From: Fimiplasma intestinipullorum
Lineage (GTDB): Bacteria > Bacillota_I > Bacilli_A > Erysipelotrichales > Coprobacillaceae
Length of the DNA stretch: 7,679 nucleotides
Direction: 5' to 3'
NCBI GenBank assembly: GCA_018715065.1
Contig: DVMJ01000024.1
Span: 1-7,679 of the forward strand
The position numbers and the translations under genes are program-made. The number at the start of each line of letters is the position of its first letter. Within the stretch, counting starts at the first letter, position 1. This document shows positions 5,786 through 7,679 of this stretch, piece after piece. The notes under the pieces are model-generated. The model saw only the letters and a list, made by a program, of their open reading frames with translations, was not told the DNA's origin and did not search any database.

Positions 5786-5813
5786 ACTATAGCATATTTC
5801 CGCTATGAATCAA
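5786..5813 (-). promoter_or_regulatory. Promoter of the 131-aa gene
   Basis: On the minus strand TTGATT (5813-5808), a 16-base spacer and TATAGT (5791-5786), preceded by TGC as an extended -10. The predicted start (about 5779) falls on the first base of the AGGAGG ribosome binding site, giving a leader of only about 14 bases. A second TATAAT at 5858-5853 on the same strand has no good -35 and may be an alternative start with a longer leader. Confidence 0.6.
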
Positions 5814-6017
5814 GCTTGACTCTTTTTTTCTGGTGCACGCCACCTTTGTGACATTATACACTAATCGTCAAAAAAATGCTATGTCTATTTGTTTAAATAT
5901 AACTTTGTTTTATTCATTTTTTCTTTTTTCCTAAAAGTTAATCAGACATCCTTCTCCACCATCCAATTTCCCTTACTTTTTTATACGTAGGCGGTTTCAT
6001 TTAGACAGCAATTGGTC

Positions 6018-6023
6018 TATAAT
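6018..6023 (+). promoter_or_regulatory. -10 box of the M28 peptidase promoter
   Basis: A perfect TATAAT, with a weak -35 (TTTCAT at 5995-6000, spacing 17). Predicted start near 6030; AAAGGAG (6038-6044) then lies nine bases before the ATG at 6054. The upstream stretch 5870-5960 is AT- and T-rich and could help RNA polymerase bind. The 288-base gap 5766-6053 holds nothing else that I can support. Confidence 0.55.
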
Positions 6024-6053
6024 AGGCTTAAGTGAAGAAAGGAGAATCATTTT

Positions 6054-7307
6054 ATGCCTATCAATGGAAAAAGGGCTTATGAATTACTGGATCGAATCGG
6101 CTTTATTCGCACGAGCGGATCGGACCAGGAAAAAGAGGCCAGTCAGATACTGATGGACGAGATCCAAAGTCTAGGAATCGAAGCCATACGTGAACCTTTT
6201 GAGGTCGAGGATGCGATTGTCCATCGTGCCATTTTAAAAGTATGCGAGCCTTATGAAAAAAGTTATGAAGTGACCGCCTGGAAATGCTGTCCAAATGCAA
6301 AGCTGGAGGGCGAGCTCTATTACGCGCAGGATGCGCTGACCCCGGTTGATCTTGCCAACATGAAAGGTAAGATCGTCTTAGTGAATAACTACCTGCGTTT
6401 ACCAACCTATAAAAAAATGCTGGAGAGCGGAGCCATTGCCTTTATTACTTACCAGGGATCACTGCTGGACAAAAGAGAAGACAGCGATCTGGATACACGT
6501 AAATTACGTGCCAACTTCCGTAAGTACGGTAATCTGCCCGGTGTGAATATGCTCGTAGAGGACGCTTTCGAACTCGTCGTTAAAAAGGCTCATAAGGTCT
6601 ATTTAGAAATCGAACAGGAAAACGTCACACTGACAAGTCACAACGTCTATGCCACCATCCCTGGTACTGAGGATCCAAAGACGATCATCACTTTAGGTGC
6701 CCATTACGATTCGGTACCATTTAGCACCGGTGTTTACGATAACGGCGCCGGTTCAGTCATCATCATGGAGATCCTGCGTGAGTTTGTTGCACATCCACCA
6801 CGTCGCACCGTCAAGTTCTGCTGGTTTGGCAGCGAAGAAGTCGGTCTTGAAGGAAGTAAGGCTTACATCGCCAAGCATCCAGAAGAAGTGGCAAAAACAC
6901 GCTTAATGATCAACGTCGATGTGGCAGGCGCACCACTTGGCAAAGATGTCGCCATGATCACCGGTCCGGAAAGCCTGGTTTCTTATATTGAGTATCTCGC
7001 CTGTGCCGAGAACTTCTCATTACATGCCAGACAAGATATCTATTCCAGTGACTCGACCCCATTTGCGAATGCCGGTGTTCCGGCTGTCAGCTTCTGTCGC
7101 TTTGGTACACAGGGCGCCGCCTTCATTCATTGCCGACACGATGTCATCCAATATCTGAGTGCAGATTCACTAGAAGCCACGGCCGCGTTCGTGAACACCT
7201 TTGCTTCAGAGATCGTCAATACCGCCGTCTTCCCAGTCGAAAGAACGATGCCGGACAACATGGTCAAGAAAGTGCACGAATATCTCGACATCAAAGATGA
7301 AAAATAA
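6054..7307 (+). CDS. M28-family zinc aminopeptidase with inserted PA-like domain
   Basis: A peptidase of clan MH, family M28, expected to remove N-terminal residues from peptides using two zinc ions. An N-terminal part of the catalytic domain (1-50) is followed by an inserted protease-associated (PA)-like segment (about 55-190: MKGKIVLVNNYL, then MLESGAIAFITYQGS) and the rest of the catalytic domain. The metal and catalytic residues are all visible: H217 and D219 in GAHYDS, D229 in YDNGAG (bridging), E261 (general base) and E262 (ligand) in GSEEVGLEGS, D289 in MINVDVAG, and a C-terminal His in FIHCRHD (H359 most likely, H362 possible). There is no signal peptide or membrane anchor, unlike most secreted M28 enzymes, so it probably works in the cytosol on imported peptides. 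The start is set by AAAGGAG (6038-6044). It is a single-gene unit with its own promoter and terminator, diverging from the 131-aa gene. Confidence 0.95.
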   Translation: MPINGKRAYELLDRIGFIRTSGSDQEKEASQILMDEIQSLGIEAIREPFEVEDAIVHRAILKVCEPYEKSYEVTAWKCCPNAKLEGELYYAQDALTPVDLANMKGKIVLVNNYLRLPTYKKMLESGAIAFITYQGSLLDKREDSDLDTRKLRANFRKYGNLPGVNMLVEDAFELVVKKAHKVYLEIEQENVTLTSHNVYATIPGTEDPKTIITLGAHYDSVPFSTGVYDNGAGSVIIMEILREFVAHPPRRTVKFCWFGSEEVGLEGSKAYIAKHPEEVAKTRLMINVDVAGAPLGKDVAMITGPESLVSYIEYLACAENFSLHARQDIYSSDSTPFANAGVPAVSFCRFGTQGAAFIHCRHDVIQYLSADSLEATAAFVNTFASEIVNTAVFPVERTMPDNMVKKVHEYLDIKDEK

Positions 7308-7312
7308 ATACG

Positions 7313-7343
7313 AAAAAAGGATTTCTTCGCGGAAATCCTTTTT
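7313..7343 (+). terminator. Intrinsic terminator of the M28 peptidase gene
   Basis: GGATTTC (7319-7325) pairs with GAAATCC (7332-7338) around TTCGCG. The stem is flanked by A6 (7313-7318) and T5 (7339-7343), which extend it and make it possibly bidirectional. It starts five bases after the TAA. Confidence 0.88.
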
Positions 7344-7616
7344 GTTTGATGTTATTTCAGACATGTAGCTGATGATACCATCTTACCACATGATTTGTCC
7401 CAAAGCAAGCAAAACCAAAGAAACTTTACTGTTACTATTCACCGATAGAAGAAGGTGAAAAACTTGTCAAGAGGAAAACCCGTGTTTAGAGGTTTGCACC
7501 ATGAAAGTTTAGAAGAAGTGAATTACCCATTGAAATTATGTCGTTGTTCTAAACTGGTTCCAAAGTCAAGGACAAAATGATGACAGAGAATAAAAAGTTT
7601 ATTGATACTCGCATTG
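7344..7616 (+). other. Region without a convincing gene; possible small RNA or gene remnant
   Basis: No protein family is recognisable on either strand. The longest noteworthy reading frame is 41 codons from GTG 7455 to TGA 7578-7580. Its in-frame TTG at 7464 has AAGGTG upstream, but the product (ending CRCSKLVPKSRTK) matches nothing I know and could be chance. A nine-base inverted repeat, AGTTTAGAA (7506-7514) and TTCTAAACT (7547-7555), could form a stem with a 32-base loop. GTTTAGA occurs again at 7484-7490 and could compete for the same partner. The stretch ends in a strong terminator (7617-7650), so something is probably transcribed rightward through it. I see no convincing promoter; TTGTCA (7464-7469) is 17 bases before a poor TAGAGG. 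Confidence 0.35.
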
Positions 7617-7650
7617 ATTGAGGCAGGTCAGCTGACCTGCCTCAATTTTT
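7617..7650 (+). terminator. Intrinsic terminator with a perfect 30-base palindrome
   Basis: Two perfect 15-base arms (7617-7631 and 7632-7646) meet at CAGCTG, and the right arm runs into TTTTT (7646-7650). As RNA the central four bases would form the loop of a stem of about 13 pairs. The T-run exists only in the plus direction, so it stops rightward transcription. No gene for it to serve is visible between the M28 terminator and this point. Confidence 0.85.
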
Positions 7651-7679
7651 GCCATTTTCTACCTGTTTTGTTGTAGCAC

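Noticed and set aside
5831..5848. GCACGCCACCTTT resembling the GCGTGCCACCTTT in the terminator at 5345-5371
   Set aside because: The similarity covers about a dozen bases with changes, lacks the pairing arm and looks coincidental; not a repeat or attachment site.
6103..6405. Minus-strand open frame of 100 codons
   Set aside because: Antisense to the M28 peptidase gene, which has complete catalytic motifs in its own frame.
7617..7646. The 30-base palindrome as an operator, transposon end or replication-termination site
   Set aside because: It runs directly into a T-tract on one strand only, which fits an intrinsic terminator; no second copy or target duplication is visible.

Overview
The window reads as an ordinary chromosomal stretch of a member of the Bacillota (Firmicutes). 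The clues are strong AGGAGG-type ribosome binding sites, short intrinsic terminators with clean T-tracts, sigma-A-like promoters, about 47% GC in sampled coding stretches, and typical Bacillota families (a YczE-like membrane protein, a cytosolic M28 peptidase). An Erysipelotrichia-like gut organism would fit, but that is only an impression. I see no tRNA, rRNA, CRISPR array, insertion sequence or phage gene.

Left part (1-2629), minus strand. A three-gene cluster is transcribed leftward from a TATAAT promoter at 2573-2578: rmuC, a P-loop nucleoside-kinase-like protein with an unrecognised N-terminal half, and a metallo-beta-lactamase-fold hydrolase cut by the window edge. Both junctions overlap by one base (TGATG and TAATG). 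Each downstream ribosome binding site lies inside the last codons of the gene before it, so the three proteins are almost certainly translationally coupled. This cluster is the best candidate here for an undescribed functional unit.

Middle part (2603-4218). A GNAT acetyltransferase gene has its own promoter and a terminator that overlaps its stop codon. It diverges from a YczE-like membrane-protein gene that is broken by one frameshift near 3741-3755. Two dyad-symmetric AT-rich sites in the divergent region look like operators. The YczE-like gene runs tail-to-tail into a LysR regulator gene with an 83-base overlap, and its apparent terminator lies antisense inside the LysR coding sequence.

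Right part (4087-7679). The LysR gene follows two small minus-strand genes of unknown function (81 and 131 aa), each ending in its own terminator. The 131-aa gene is clearly more AT-rich than its neighbours. A divergent 417-aa M28-family aminopeptidase gene with all its metal ligands reads rightward to a terminator. The last 336 bases hold no convincing protein gene, but they contain a 9-base inverted repeat and end in a perfect 30-base palindrome followed by T's. This could be an unrecognised small RNA or the eroded remains of a gene.

Nothing here is a recognisable defence, secretion or biosynthetic system. The interest lies in the coupled cluster, the frameshift and gene overlap, and the orphan 3' region.
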